64,000 bases of DNA, from assembly GCF_026191475.2 (NCBI RefSeq), contig NZ_JAOSLC020000003.1, forward strand, positions 1-64,000, in the 5' to 3' direction. Position numbers and translations under genes: made by a program. Source of the DNA: Polaribacter ponticola. GTDB taxonomy: Bacteria; Bacteroidota; Bacteroidia; Flavobacteriales; Flavobacteriaceae. Positions 49,751-58,518 of the stretch are shown in pieces. A model generated the notes under the pieces. It was given only the letters and a program-made list of their open reading frames with translations, ran no database searches and was not told where the DNA came from. Numbering within the stretch: the first letter of the stretch is position 1; every line of letters starts with the position of its first letter.

Positions 49751-49939
49751 TAACGTCTCGGCTATGGTTAGTACGGGAATTAAAAGTAGTGAACTTTCGA
49801 TTAAGCACTTAGCCAAAACTTTTTTATTTTGTTTTATCTTTTTCATTTCAAAGCCAAATCAAAAGATTTGGCGGACTTGGTTAAAGGCTCTAAACTTTGG
49901 GTTAAGCACCAAAACCCGTATTAATTATAGCCATTGTTG
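49751..49939 (-). repeat. A23: attC-like site, family II, strongly diverged
   Basis: Arms GGCTATGGTTAGTACGGG and CCCGTATTAATTATAGCC form 18 pairs, although hardly any base agrees with the other sites; G.T remain at 7, 8 and 12. Inner hairpin GCCAAATC-AAAA-GATTTGGC. Confidence 0.82.
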
Positions 49940-50961
49940 GGCGTTCGTTTTCTTATTAATTCCATTATTTCAGTATGCACTATAAATGTCTTTTTGAAAT
50001 CGTTCAAGTTATTTGCAGTATTTTCCAATATAACGAGATTTAGATTTGTCTGAGGATAATAGTAGCATGCGGAAACAAACCCTGGAGCATAACCTAGTGC
50101 TCCAATCTGAATGTTTTGTTCGCCATCTTTAAATAATAAGCCATATCCATATTCTACAGTTTCAAAAATAGGGTGAATTCGAGTGGCATATTTAGTTTTC
50201 ATTAACTCCAATGTTTCTTTTTTGACCAGTTTCTCAGAGAATAGTAATTGATTCCATCTTTTTAAGTCCTCAAGATTTGAGATAAATGAACCTGCCGCCA
50301 CAAAGTTGTACAAGCTATTTTTGGTAAATTCTAAAATCCCATTTTCATTTTCTTCATAGCCTTTAACAAGGTTCTTATATACTTTATTTTTGGGGTGAAA
50401 AGTGTTTTTTAATCCATATTTATCAAATAACTCTGTAGATAAACCTCTAAAAGTCTTTCTTGTAACTTTTTGAAGAATTTGTGCGAGTAATTCATATCCC
50501 AATTGCGAGTAGTGAAATTGCGAACCTTCTTTAAATTCCAGAGGTTTATCTAAATCCACAATTCCGTGCGTATGAGTAAGAAGCTGGTGAATTGTTACGA
50601 GTTTAGCCCAAGGTTGACTGATTTCGGTCAGATACTTACCAATCGTGTCATTTAATCCAATTTTACCTTTCTCGTATTCTCTTAAAATCAAAACAGCAGT
50701 AATCTGTTTACTTATTGAGCCAATGACGAACTGGTCGTTTATATCAATCTTTGTTTTATTTTCTAAATCCGAAAATCCAAACGATTTTGAATAAATGTCA
50801 ATTGAATCGGTTGAAAGAGAAATAACACCGTTAAATTTATTTTCGCTAATTATTGAGTCGATTTTTGAAGTCAATTTCGCGTAGTTTTCCATTTTTCCTT
50901 GTCCATTTGTTTGGCAAGAAGTTAAAAGGATAAAAGTCAAAATTATTAAACTGATTTTCAT
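49921..50961 (-). CDS. C24: serine hydrolase, beta-lactamase/PBP4 family lipoprotein
   Basis: About 346 residues from ATG 50961 (MKISLIILTFILLTSC, lipoprotein signal); an open extension to 51024 only reads into the attC-like site. SISK near residue 80, YSQLGYELL near 150. The usual HGG is replaced by IGALGYAPGF, so activity is less certain than for C1. The last residues (PNNGYN) are coded by the attC-like site itself. Related to the C1 enzyme. Confidence 0.8.
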   Translation of the reverse strand: MKISLIILTFILLTSCQTNGQGKMENYAKLTSKIDSIISENKFNGVISLSTDSIDIYSKSFGFSDLENKTKIDINDQFVIGSISKQITAVLILREYEKGKIGLNDTIGKYLTEISQPWAKLVTIHQLLTHTHGIVDLDKPLEFKEGSQFHYSQLGYELLAQILQKVTRKTFRGLSTELFDKYGLKNTFHPKNKVYKNLVKGYEENENGILEFTKNSLYNFVAAGSFISNLEDLKRWNQLLFSEKLVKKETLELMKTKYATRIHPIFETVEYGYGLLFKDGEQNIQIGALGYAPGFVSACYYYPQTNLNLVILENTANNLNDFKKTFIVHTEIMELIRKRTPNNGYN

Positions 50962-50989
50962 TAATTGTATTGTTTTTTCAAATGACGCC

Positions 50990-51117
50990 CAACGTTGTTG
51001 TATATGGTTTGTTGCGTGTTTCAAGCAACTAATTTAGTAAATAATTACGGACAAAGAAAGTCCGCGAGGACTTTCGCAAGTAGGTAAAAAGCCAGCAATA
51101 AATTATATACGGTGTTA
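50990..51117 (-). repeat. A24: attC-like site, family I, identical to A35
   Basis: Arms GTATATGGTTTGTTGC and GCAATAAATTATATAC. Both copies sit left of the XRE-membrane regulator cassette. Confidence 0.88.
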
Positions 51118-51130
51118 TATGGCGTTTTTT

Positions 51131-51748
51131 TTATTTCAAAAATGGAATTGCTAAAATATATTCGTTCCTCAATCCTCTTCGACTTTTTCTAACATTCAAA
51201 ATTATAAACACTATATTAATTAAATATAATAAAAATAGCATAATCGTTGGTATTGAGAAATGATATATTAACGCATAAATAGAATTCTTTATGTTAAAAC
51301 TAAATGGAAAAGATAAAAATTTTTCTCCGAACCACATATTTATAGGAATTAGTAAAACATATAATGTCAAAACCCAAGTAATTTGAAAATTCACTATCTT
51401 TTTTCCACAATCATCTACATACTTTATTTTTCCCTTTTTCAAAATCCACATTATAAATGGAATTATTATTCCTAATATTGGATGAATAATAAAGAAAAGG
51501 GAACTCCAATTCAGTTGTTGTATGTATCCTTTGTCTTCGATAACTTCCCATTCTAAAAGTTCATCTGGTGTTATATTTAGGGCTTGGGTTATTTTAATCA
51601 GAGTATCTCCTCTCGAAATTGTTCCAGTTTTTTCGATACGTTGGATTGTTCTTAAACTAAGTTTTGATTCTTCAGCCAATTGTTCTTGAGAAAATCCTTT
51701 TTGATTTCTTAGGTTTTTGATTTTAATTGCTAAGTTTTGATTATTCAT
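51131..51748 (-). CDS. C25: XRE regulator with membrane domain (copy 1)
   Basis: 205 residues: HTH_3 at 1-62 (FSQEQLAEESKLSLRTIQRIEK), then four hydrophobic helices in a DUF4870-like arrangement (about 75-95, 115-135, 150-165, 172-192). A membrane-bound regulator. Identical to C36 at 62759-63376. Confidence 0.82.
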   Translation of the reverse strand: MNNQNLAIKIKNLRNQKGFSQEQLAEESKLSLRTIQRIEKTGTISRGDTLIKITQALNITPDELLEWEVIEDKGYIQQLNWSSLFFIIHPILGIIIPFIMWILKKGKIKYVDDCGKKIVNFQITWVLTLYVLLIPINMWFGEKFLSFPFSFNIKNSIYALIYHFSIPTIMLFLLYLINIVFIILNVRKSRRGLRNEYILAIPFLK

Positions 51749-51861
51749 TTTAGATGTTTTAAATATTACTTAGCAAAGATATTTTGAAACTTTATTAATT
51801 CTTGTGTCATTATTATGTCAATCTTATGACATTTCTGCCAATGTTTGGTTTTAATGCCATA

Positions 51862-51986
51862 TAACGTGTTTGTGTATGATTTGTGGCGTTTTCAAGCACC
51901 TAATTTAGTAAATAAAAACCGAATAGAAAATCCGCGAGGATTTTCGTAAGTAGGCGAGTACTAGCCATTAATTATACACGGTGTTG
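51862..51986 (-). repeat. A25: attC-like site, family I, identical to A19
   Basis: Arms GTGTATGATTTGTGGC and GCCATTAATTATACAC. Followed on the right by the membrane-protein cassette, as at A19. Confidence 0.88.
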
Positions 51987-52028
51987 CCACCAGTAATTTT
52001 TATTTCGTATTTTCTTATTCATTTTTTC

Positions 52029-52489
52029 TCATTCATTCCATTTTATAACTTTCCTGATTTTTCTATTTACGAGTTTATATTCCACAAAAGCGAGAACATA
52101 AAATGTCAAATTTAATATTAGAATTAAAAGAAAATTACTTTCCAATTTCCCTGATTTAATAGAATAGTATAAATTCAAAATCAATGCAATTGTAAGAAAA
52201 ACAAATAAAATCATAGATATTAATTTCAATCTTAACTTATATTCTTTAAAATTCTCCTTTTTAAAAGTCACAATTATTTTTGGAAGTAATTTCTCAAAAG
52301 GTGATGAAATTCGTAATAAGTCAATTCGTTTTTCATTTTCAAAACCCAAAAAAACTTATTGGGTTCATTTATATAGGTTGAAACATATTTAAAATCCAAA
52401 GAAGTGTGTCTCTTTAACGATAATAATCTAATATTTCGTTCTATTCTTTCAGAATTTGATTCCGTAATATTTTTTCTTTTAAAGTACAA
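52029..52489 (-). pseudogene. C26: membrane protein, overlapping frames (copy 2 of C20)
   Basis: Same as 42731-43191, with the same overlap of a basic N-terminal frame (52274-52489) and a two-helix frame (52029-52349). The same A-run shift is present. Confidence 0.62.
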
Positions 52490-52515
52490 TTTTGAAGTTC
52501 AGTTTTTATTGGTGG

Positions 52516-52642
52516 CAACGTTGTTGTATATGGTTTGTTGCGTGTTTAAGCACCTAATTTAGTAAATAATTACCAACCAAGAAAGTCCGCGAGGACTTTC
52601 GTAAATTAGCAATAAGCCAGCAATAAATTATATACGGTGTTA
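52516..52642 (-). repeat. A26: attC-like site, family I, identical to A18
   Basis: Left of the thioredoxin-like gene, as A18 is. Here it follows the membrane cassette; at A18 it follows the C18 nuclease-like gene. Confidence 0.88.
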
Positions 52643-52653
52643 CCATAAGTACT

Positions 52654-54024
52654 TTACAACAAGTTTTGTAATTGTTCCTTTAGTTTCGGATTTGAAGGTC
52701 TTTTAGCATTTGATTCAATAATTCTTCCGTTTTTGTCAATTAAAATGAAACGAGGAATACCTGTAACCTGATAATCTTTAAAAAAAGAAATATTTTCATT
52801 CGGTGCAAAAAGTTGAATTCCACCTAATTTTTTTTCTGTTATCATTTCTTTCCACCTTTTTTTATTGTCTTTATAACTTATACTTACAAATTGAATATCT
52901 GTTTCTTCAAAGTGCTTTTCTAATTTTTTTAACGCTGGAATTTCAGCTATACACGGACCACACCAAGTAGCCCATAAGTCAATATAAATATATTTACCTT
53001 TCAAATCAGAAAGTGATATTAAATTATCTTCAACATCAAAAAGCTTGAAAGTAGGGGATGTTTTTCCTTTCGCTATTTTACTTAAACTTAAATAGACTTG
53101 TCTAACTTCTTCTTTTCGTTTTTCATCTTTTGTTAAGTCATTGTATTTTTTGAAAGCAACTTCTACATCTTTTGAACGTTTTAAGTCATTCTTCCCAACA
53201 TTATAGGCTAAAACTTCTCTTAAAACTGGTGTTTTTATATTTTCTTCTATTGATTCTAAGGTTTTTAGTATTGGATCTGATAAATTTTCTATCTCTAATT
53301 TTGAAAATGTAACTTTCCTTAAATAACCTTCTAAAAAACGTATATAATAAGGACTTATTGATAATTTTTCATCGGTTAAATTTATGTCTTTATATGGATT
53401 TGGAAAGTTGTCTGATACTTTGAAATTCGTATTTTTTGTCACAAAACCGTGCATCATCTCGAAGCCTGCTAATCTATCTAACTTTTCATACTCTAAAGCT
53501 TTTTCTTCTAGATAAATAAAATCCGAATCTAGATTATTTTGCTCTTTTAAAAATTTAAATCTTAAATTAAACAGCGAATCTGTTTGTTGTAAAAATCTAT
53601 TTTCATCAAATTTTGCATAATGACCATAATAGTAATTTTGCATCCCAGAACTTTCTTTCAAAGCGTTATGTTCTATTAGATAATTGTTTTCATTTGCGCC
53701 TAATCCTTTATATTCAACATATTTAGTCGGATTTTTTGTGTCTATTGATAATTTTAAATTAAATGAAGGTTTTAAATAAATAGGAATAGGTTTTTTATCA
53801 AAAAAGAAATAATACCCTTCTGAAATGTTTAATGTATCTATAAATGTATTGTCTGATTTTAAATTGAATGTATGAATAACTTCACTACGAGAACTAACAA
53901 TAGATAACTTGTCTGAATTCGGGTTTTCTATTTTCCCCGATATTATAATGTAATTTACTTTTTCTTTTTTTGTACAAGAAATTGATGTTAATAATAAGAA
54001 TGATATTAGTAAAATGTTTTTCAT
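52654..54024 (-). CDS. C27: TlpA/thioredoxin-like lipoprotein (intact copy)
   Basis: 456 residues. Lipoprotein signal MKNILLISFLLLTSISC, DUF4369-like beta domain at 20-110, helical linker, and C-terminal TlpA/AhpC-TSA domain (330-456) with the redox site WATWCGPC and cis-Pro region GIPRF. A thiol-disulfide oxidoreductase of the cell envelope, common in Bacteroidota. C19 is the shifted copy. Confidence 0.87.
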   Translation of the reverse strand: MKNILLISFLLLTSISCTKKEKVNYIIISGKIENPNSDKLSIVSSRSEVIHTFNLKSDNTFIDTLNISEGYYFFFDKKPIPIYLKPSFNLKLSIDTKNPTKYVEYKGLGANENNYLIEHNALKESSGMQNYYYGHYAKFDENRFLQQTDSLFNLRFKFLKEQNNLDSDFIYLEEKALEYEKLDRLAGFEMMHGFVTKNTNFKVSDNFPNPYKDINLTDEKLSISPYYIRFLEGYLRKVTFSKLEIENLSDPILKTLESIEENIKTPVLREVLAYNVGKNDLKRSKDVEVAFKKYNDLTKDEKRKEEVRQVYLSLSKIAKGKTSPTFKLFDVEDNLISLSDLKGKYIYIDLWATWCGPCIAEIPALKKLEKHFEETDIQFVSISYKDNKKRWKEMITEKKLGGIQLFAPNENISFFKDYQVTGIPRFILIDKNGRIIESNAKRPSNPKLKEQLQNLL

Positions 54025-54048
54025 TATCGTATTTTTTTGTATTTATGG

Positions 54049-54175
54049 TAACGTTGTTGTATAAGAAAAGTTGCGTTATTTAAGCAATGAAGTTAGCAAA
54101 TAAAACACGAACCAAGAAAATCCGCGAGGATTTTCGTAAGTTGGCTTTTACCAGCAATTTTTTTATACGGTGTTA
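54049..54175 (-). repeat. A27: attC-like site, family I
   Basis: Arms GTATAAGAAAAGTTGC and GCAATTTTTTTATAC with one bulge. Hairpin GAAAATCC-GCGA-GGATTTTC. Confidence 0.85.
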
Positions 54176-54182
54176 CCCACAG

Positions 54183-54929
54183 TTATTTGTTTTTTTCATT
54201 CCGATTATAATTTTCCGCAACTAAATTCAATTGCCAATTCAGACGTTTTTTGTCAAATCGGCTTTTGTAAGTTAATGTACTTGTAAATAATATTGGTAAG
54301 TTTTTCAGATGTTGCTTTTGGTTTTTAATTATACTTTCATTATGTATTCCTTTTATTATGTCAATTCCATAAGATTTATTGTATTCAAACTCATAGCCTA
54401 ACCAAATGTTTTCCCAATTTTCACTTTTCTTAATCTTATTTATTCCAAAAAAATTCGATGCTCCACTGTTACAAACAACAATAATTTCTGGGTTTATTTC
54501 ACAAATTATTTTGTGAGTTAATTTTAATTGAGAAACAATAAATTCAACATCGTTTTCATAAAAGTCATAAATTTTTTTCTGATTTGTTTCTCTAAATTGA
54601 AAAAGGTCAATATACGACCAGTCATTTTCATACTTTGTATTTGTAACTAATTCTGCAAATTTTCTGTAATGTTTAGGGTAATCTAAAACGGCTTTTTCAA
54701 TGTCGTACAAATAAGATTCATTTGTAGCATTTGAAAGATATGATGGGTTTATTCCAACAAAAAGTGCTTTTGCCTTTTTTAGTTTTGCACTTACAAATCC
54801 TCTTTCTATAATATTTTGATTTTCTATATTATTAGATTGATATTCAAAAATTTCAGTCAATTCAGATATTATACTTTTGTTATCTATTTCTCCTTTAACC
54901 ATAAAATCAATATTATAATGAAGAAACAA
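54183..54929 (-). CDS. C28: uracil-DNA-glycosylase-superfamily-like protein
   Basis: 248 residues. AKALFVGINPSYLSNAT resembles the GxxPS/GINPS first motif of the UDG superfamily, followed by PEIIVVCNSGASNFF (central strand) and a late LPILFTSTLTYKS region where the second active-site motif lies in relatives. Possibly a DNA base glycosylase or an inactive relative. It overlaps the upstream gene by 46 bases. Confidence 0.5.
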   Translation of the reverse strand: MFLHYNIDFMVKGEIDNKSIISELTEIFEYQSNNIENQNIIERGFVSAKLKKAKALFVGINPSYLSNATNESYLYDIEKAVLDYPKHYRKFAELVTNTKYENDWSYIDLFQFRETNQKKIYDFYENDVEFIVSQLKLTHKIICEINPEIIVVCNSGASNFFGINKIKKSENWENIWLGYEFEYNKSYGIDIIKGIHNESIIKNQKQHLKNLPILFTSTLTYKSRFDKKRLNWQLNLVAENYNRNEKNK

Positions 54930-55576
54930 ATAATTCCTAATATTATTAGACCAAATTTGTCTAATCCTTTTTTTCTATTTAATTTTTTGAATTTTGTATT
55001 ATATTCTTTTCTTATATTTTCTTCATTTGTTTGCTTGTAAAGTTTTACTAAACCTTGTTTGAATTTATTTAAACATTTTGTTAATGCTTGGTTGTTTTGC
55101 TTAACAATTCTTTTGTTTTTATCATCATTAGAATATTTCCATTTGTAATTTTTAATTCCAAAATATAATTCATCAAGTTTATTCGTAATATCTTCTACGT
55201 CATTTCCGAAAGAAATATTTTGTAAATGTCTTAATTCGTTTGCAAATAAGGTTTCATTTACAGTTTCATTTTTCTCCGTTTTACTTTTTGATAATCTTCC
55301 TGCAACAAATGCTCCAGCAACTGCTGTTGCAGTTTTTATTGTTTTTTTTGATTTTGATTTTTTCCTCGAATTTGTATTTATTGTAATCTTTTTCGGGTCA
55401 AACTCAACGTTAGGATAATGAAATGAAATTACTCTCGAGATTTCAGCTAATTTATTTGAACCTTGAAATTTTTGATATTCATTGAGGTTTTCAAATTCCA
55501 GAGTTTTATTTATAGATACATTTCCATTTTTGTAGCCATAACCACTCAATTGAACTATGTATATTGTTTCAGCCAT
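54884..55576 (-). CDS. C28: hypothetical protein with C-terminal membrane anchor
   Basis: About 230 residues from ATG 55576 (MAETIYIVQLSGYGYKNG); a longer frame reaching 55696 merely runs into the attC-like site. Basic linker SRKKSKSKKTIKTA, a long helical stretch (LRHLQNISF ... KLYKQTNEENI), and a membrane helix at the very end. No family recognised. Confidence 0.6.
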   Translation of the reverse strand: MAETIYIVQLSGYGYKNGNVSINKTLEFENLNEYQKFQGSNKLAEISRVISFHYPNVEFDPKKITINTNSRKKSKSKKTIKTATAVAGAFVAGRLSKSKTEKNETVNETLFANELRHLQNISFGNDVEDITNKLDELYFGIKNYKWKYSNDDKNKRIVKQNNQALTKCLNKFKQGLVKLYKQTNEENIRKEYNTKFKKLNRKKGLDKFGLIILGIICFFIIILILWLKEK

Positions 55577-55597
55577 AAAGTTGGTTTTAATTGTGGG

Positions 55598-55724
55598 TAA
55601 CGTGTTTGTATAAGCTTTGTTGCGTGTTTTAAGCAGTGAATTTAGTAAATAAAACACGAACGGCGAAATTCCGAAGAAATTTCCCAAGTGAGCCAAAACC
55701 AGTAATAAAGTTTATACGGTGTTG
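55598..55724 (-). repeat. A28: attC-like site, family I, triloop hairpin
   Basis: Arms GTATAAGCTTTGTTGC and GTAATAAAGTTTATAC: 16 pairs with G.T at 7, 12 and 15. Hairpin GAAATTCC-GAA-GAAATTTC, with one mismatch. Confidence 0.84.
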
Positions 55725-55764
55725 GCAACCGTTTTTTATTTCAGATTGCTATTCATTTTTTTGG

Positions 55765-55793
55765 CATAAAAAAACCTCCGAAATTGGGAGGTT
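55765..55793 (-). terminator. Intrinsic terminator after the C29 gene
   Basis: AACCTCC / GGGAGGTT stem with a six-base loop; on the - strand a T7 run follows. It lies about 120 bases after the C29 stop, in an otherwise empty stretch. Confidence 0.8.
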
Positions 55794-55915
55794 ATATTAA
55801 TATTTTCAGTTAAATTCTTTTTACCAACTTAAATCTTGCTTTGTCATAATTTGATTGTTTTAACGATGTAAATGTAATTATTTTATATTACTATAACGAA
55901 TATTATGCCATTTTA

Positions 55916-56518
55916 TTATTTATTCCAATTAATAGCCATTTTTTCAAAGTTACACCAAATAGAAGAACTTTCTTGTTGACTGTAATCTATATATGGTTTC
56001 ATTAATACAAAAGTACTAATAAAAACTGTTTTGAAACTTTCTTTAATTATTTTTTCATCTATATGATTATTTTTAACAAGAATGGATAGGTGTTCAAAGT
56101 AATTTATAACCATAACTATTCTTTGTCTATCTTCATTATTCTCTTTAATATAATCTAAAAAATTTTGAACTTTTTTATCTGGAAAAAACTTGTCTTTGTC
56201 CTTGTCTATTTTGTAAAGAAACTGAAGTGCATCAGTCATTTGTGGTTCGTTAAATTTAGAAACAACGTCGTAAGCATATTGATTCCTTGTTAAGAATAAA
56301 TTTTCTTGATGAAATTTATATTGAGATTCTAAACTTAAAGCGTGATAAATTAATGCCATTATAGCAACACTTCCTGCTCCATAAGCCATAATATCTGTAA
56401 ATGTAAATTCAATATTATACTTATTCATTGTGTAGAATAATATAAGACCAACAATAACTATTAGTGAAAGAAAAATAACTATGTATTTTACTTGAAAATT
56501 TACTTTTAACTTATTCAT
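55916..56518 (-). CDS. C29: membrane protein of DUF4760-like type
   Basis: 200 residues: two membrane helices (about 10-30 and 42-60), then a soluble helical domain with RNQYAYDVVSKFNEPQMTDALQFLYKI and VMVINYFEHLSILVKNNHID, reminiscent of DUF4760 proteins often found beside phage or defence genes. Family call tentative. Confidence 0.65.
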   Translation of the reverse strand: MNKLKVNFQVKYIVIFLSLIVIVGLILFYTMNKYNIEFTFTDIMAYGAGSVAIMALIYHALSLESQYKFHQENLFLTRNQYAYDVVSKFNEPQMTDALQFLYKIDKDKDKFFPDKKVQNFLDYIKENNEDRQRIVMVINYFEHLSILVKNNHIDEKIIKESFKTVFISTFVLMKPYIDYSQQESSSIWCNFEKMAINWNK

Positions 56519-56641
56519 TAGTTTTTAATTTTTTTGTAAATTAGTGTTTATATTTTAGTTATTAAATAACAAAATTAATAAATAAAACTTATTTGATACT
56601 TTTATTCATTCATTTTTCAGATTTGAGTGAGTAATGGTTGC

Positions 56642-56768
56642 CAACGTGTTTGTATATGTTTTGTTGCGTGGTTTAAGTACCTAATTTAGTAAATAAAAAC
56701 CGAATAGAAAATCCGCGAGGATTTTCGTAAGTAGGCGAGAAGCCAGCAATAAATTATATACGGTGTTG
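56642..56768 (-). repeat. A29: attC-like site, family I
   Basis: Arms GTATATGTTTTGTTGC and GCAATAAATTATATAC with one T.T mismatch at position 8. Hairpin GCGA-capped. Confidence 0.85.
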
Positions 56769-56779
56769 TAAAATGCAGT

Positions 56780-57061
56780 TTAGTCTGTTGGGGTTTCTTG
56801 AAATCTAGTAAATCCGAAAACTTCTATTTGATTTCCATTTATTCTAAAAACGACTGTATATCCTTTATATATTAAATCTCTAACTAATTCATTATCAAAG
56901 TATATTGATTTCCTAAATAAATATGGGTTTTCAGGAATTTCTTTTATTCTATTAATAAGTTCAGTCTTTAATTTACTAGCAGATTTAGGACTGTTTTTAG
57001 ATAGATATTTCAATTGTTTCTCAAGTCTTGAAACAAAAGTCTCTTTATATATTATTGTCAT
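56780..57061 (-). CDS. C30: RelE/ParE-family toxin
   Basis: 93 residues, the usual size. KSIYFDNELVRDLIYKGYTVVFRINGNQIEVFGF matches the core strands of the ParE/RelE fold, with R in RDL and the final F-R-F-Q stretch. Its stop/start spacing to the antitoxin gene is eight bases. Would inhibit either gyrase or the ribosome; which one is not predictable. Toxin-antitoxin cassettes are the classical stabilisers of long integron arrays. Confidence 0.82.
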   Translation of the reverse strand: MTIIYKETFVSRLEKQLKYLSKNSPKSASKLKTELINRIKEIPENPYLFRKSIYFDNELVRDLIYKGYTVVFRINGNQIEVFGFTRFQETPTD

Positions 57062-57069
57062 AAAACTAG

Positions 57070-57288
57070 TTAAACTATTCCATTTAACCTATTTTCAAAC
57101 TCCTTCTGAGAAATAAAGGTTGCTTTTCCTCTCTCAATTTCACTTAATTCCTTCTGTAAATAATTTTTTGTAGCTATAAAATCAGAACTTTCACTTACAA
57201 TTTCAATTTCTTCTTTATTGAATTTACTCAATAACCAGATGAATTTGTCATAGACTTTTTCGTTGATTTTTAACTGTATAGTGTACAT
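57070..57288 (-). CDS. C30: antitoxin partner
   Basis: 72 residues. An N-terminal part with beta-strand then helix (MYTIQLKINEKVYDKFIWLLSKF), and a C-terminal ERGKATFISQKEFENRLNGIV tail typical of the toxin-wrapping end of small antitoxins. Encoded first, as usual. Confidence 0.75.
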   Translation of the reverse strand: MYTIQLKINEKVYDKFIWLLSKFNKEEIEIVSESSDFIATKNYLQKELSEIERGKATFISQKEFENRLNGIV

Positions 57289-57368
57289 AATATTTTATTT
57301 TATACAAAAATACAAAAAGAGTTTTAAACTTGTCTTTTTTCTAGTACGAGTTTTTTTGCTGTTTTTTA

Positions 57369-57496
57369 CAACGTGTTTATATATGGTTTGTTGCGTGTTT
57401 CAAGCCACTAATTTAGTAAATAATTACCGACAAAGAAAGTCCGCGAGGACTTTCGTAAGTAAGCAAAAAGCCAGCAATAAATTATATATGGTGTTG
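57369..57496 (-). repeat. A30: attC-like site, family I
   Basis: Arms ATATATGGTTTGTTGC and GCAATAAATTATATAT: first pair A-T, as in A6. Hairpin GAAAGTCC-GCGA-GGACTTTC. Confidence 0.87.
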
Positions 57497-57519
57497 TGCA
57501 CTGTAATTTTTTTCATTCC

Positions 57520-58341
57520 TTATTTTTTCCAAAAGTATTCTTTCTGATAGGTGAAAATTAAACCAGCTTGTATTCTACTTGTTTCTGTTGTTTGTTCAAA
57601 CCTTACATCAAAATCAAGTCTATCCAACAATCTCATTTTTGTTCCAATTACACCTCCATAACCAAAGTCATTAAAATAATTTACTGAAGGACCAATATAT
57701 GGTGTTAACCAATATGGTGTTTTATTATCAAAAATATGATGAATGTAGTTCAAATGAAATCCCCATTCTTTGTCAGTAAATTGATAATAATTATTGTCAT
57801 ATTCTCTATTTATTACACTTGTCCCATATTCCAATGCAGAATGATTGAATGTTTTTCTAAACCCAAAAGACCAACCAAAACTATTTTTACTTTTATTATC
57901 AAGTGAATAAATTGGATAAACATATAAATCATTTGAGAGAACTGCTGCGCTTAATGCAACAACAGCAATTGCGACATAAGCCATTGCTTCGTCATTATTA
58001 GAATTCCCTCCACTTCCATAGCTTGGGTTATCGTCCTTACAATTATTTTTTACATTACTCCAGCATCTGCAACAAGGTTTTCTTCCTAAACTTTGAGTTG
58101 CATTATATTCGTCTGTGTATTTTATGTCCCCTTTACAATTATTTAATCCTGGGCAATTACTTCTACTATGATATGCATAAGAATATTCTCCAGTACAAAC
58201 ATAAACTGTTTGAGCGATTTTTAAATCTTCTGTATGTTCCTTTTCAAAAATCGAGTGTTCGTGCTTTTCATTTAATGTTAAATCTTGAGAAAATGTGTTA
58301 AATGATAATAGTATTAATGTTAAAATAAATAAATTTTTCAT
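57520..58341 (-). CDS. C31: exported protein with Cys motif and beta-barrel-like C-terminus
   Basis: About 273 residues from ATG 58341 (MKNLFILTLILLSFNTFSQ, signal peptide); an upstream extension to 58431 is unlikely. Residues 45-95 hold a Cys-rich unit, VYVCTGEYSYAYH..CPGL..CKGD ... PCCRCW, then a hydrophobic stretch (146-165) and a beta-rich region ending TYQKEYFWKK that looks like outer-membrane strands. Function unknown; likely in the envelope. Confidence 0.65.
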   Translation of the reverse strand: MKNLFILTLILLSFNTFSQDLTLNEKHEHSIFEKEHTEDLKIAQTVYVCTGEYSYAYHSRSNCPGLNNCKGDIKYTDEYNATQSLGRKPCCRCWSNVKNNCKDDNPSYGSGGNSNNDEAMAYVAIAVVALSAAVLSNDLYVYPIYSLDNKSKNSFGWSFGFRKTFNHSALEYGTSVINREYDNNYYQFTDKEWGFHLNYIHHIFDNKTPYWLTPYIGPSVNYFNDFGYGGVIGTKMRLLDRLDFDVRFEQTTETSRIQAGLIFTYQKEYFWKK

Positions 58342-58392
58342 ATTTTTTCTTTTTCTATTTTGTTTTCGGTTAGTTCGGTTTTTTATAGTGCA

Positions 58393-58518
58393 CAACGTTG
58401 TTGTATATGGTTTGTTGCGTTTTTGAAGCACTAAATTTAGTAAATAAAAACGGAATAGAAAATCCCTAAGGATTTTCGTAGGTAGGTGAGTACTAGCAAT
58501 AAATTATATACGCTGTTA
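58393..58518 (-). repeat. A31: attC-like site, family I, CTAA loop
   Basis: Arms GTATATGGTTTGTTGC and GCAATAAATTATATAC. Hairpin GAAAATCC-CTAA-GGATTTTC, the only copy whose loop does not fit GNNA. Right core GTTA overlaps the stop codon of the C32 gene. Confidence 0.86.
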
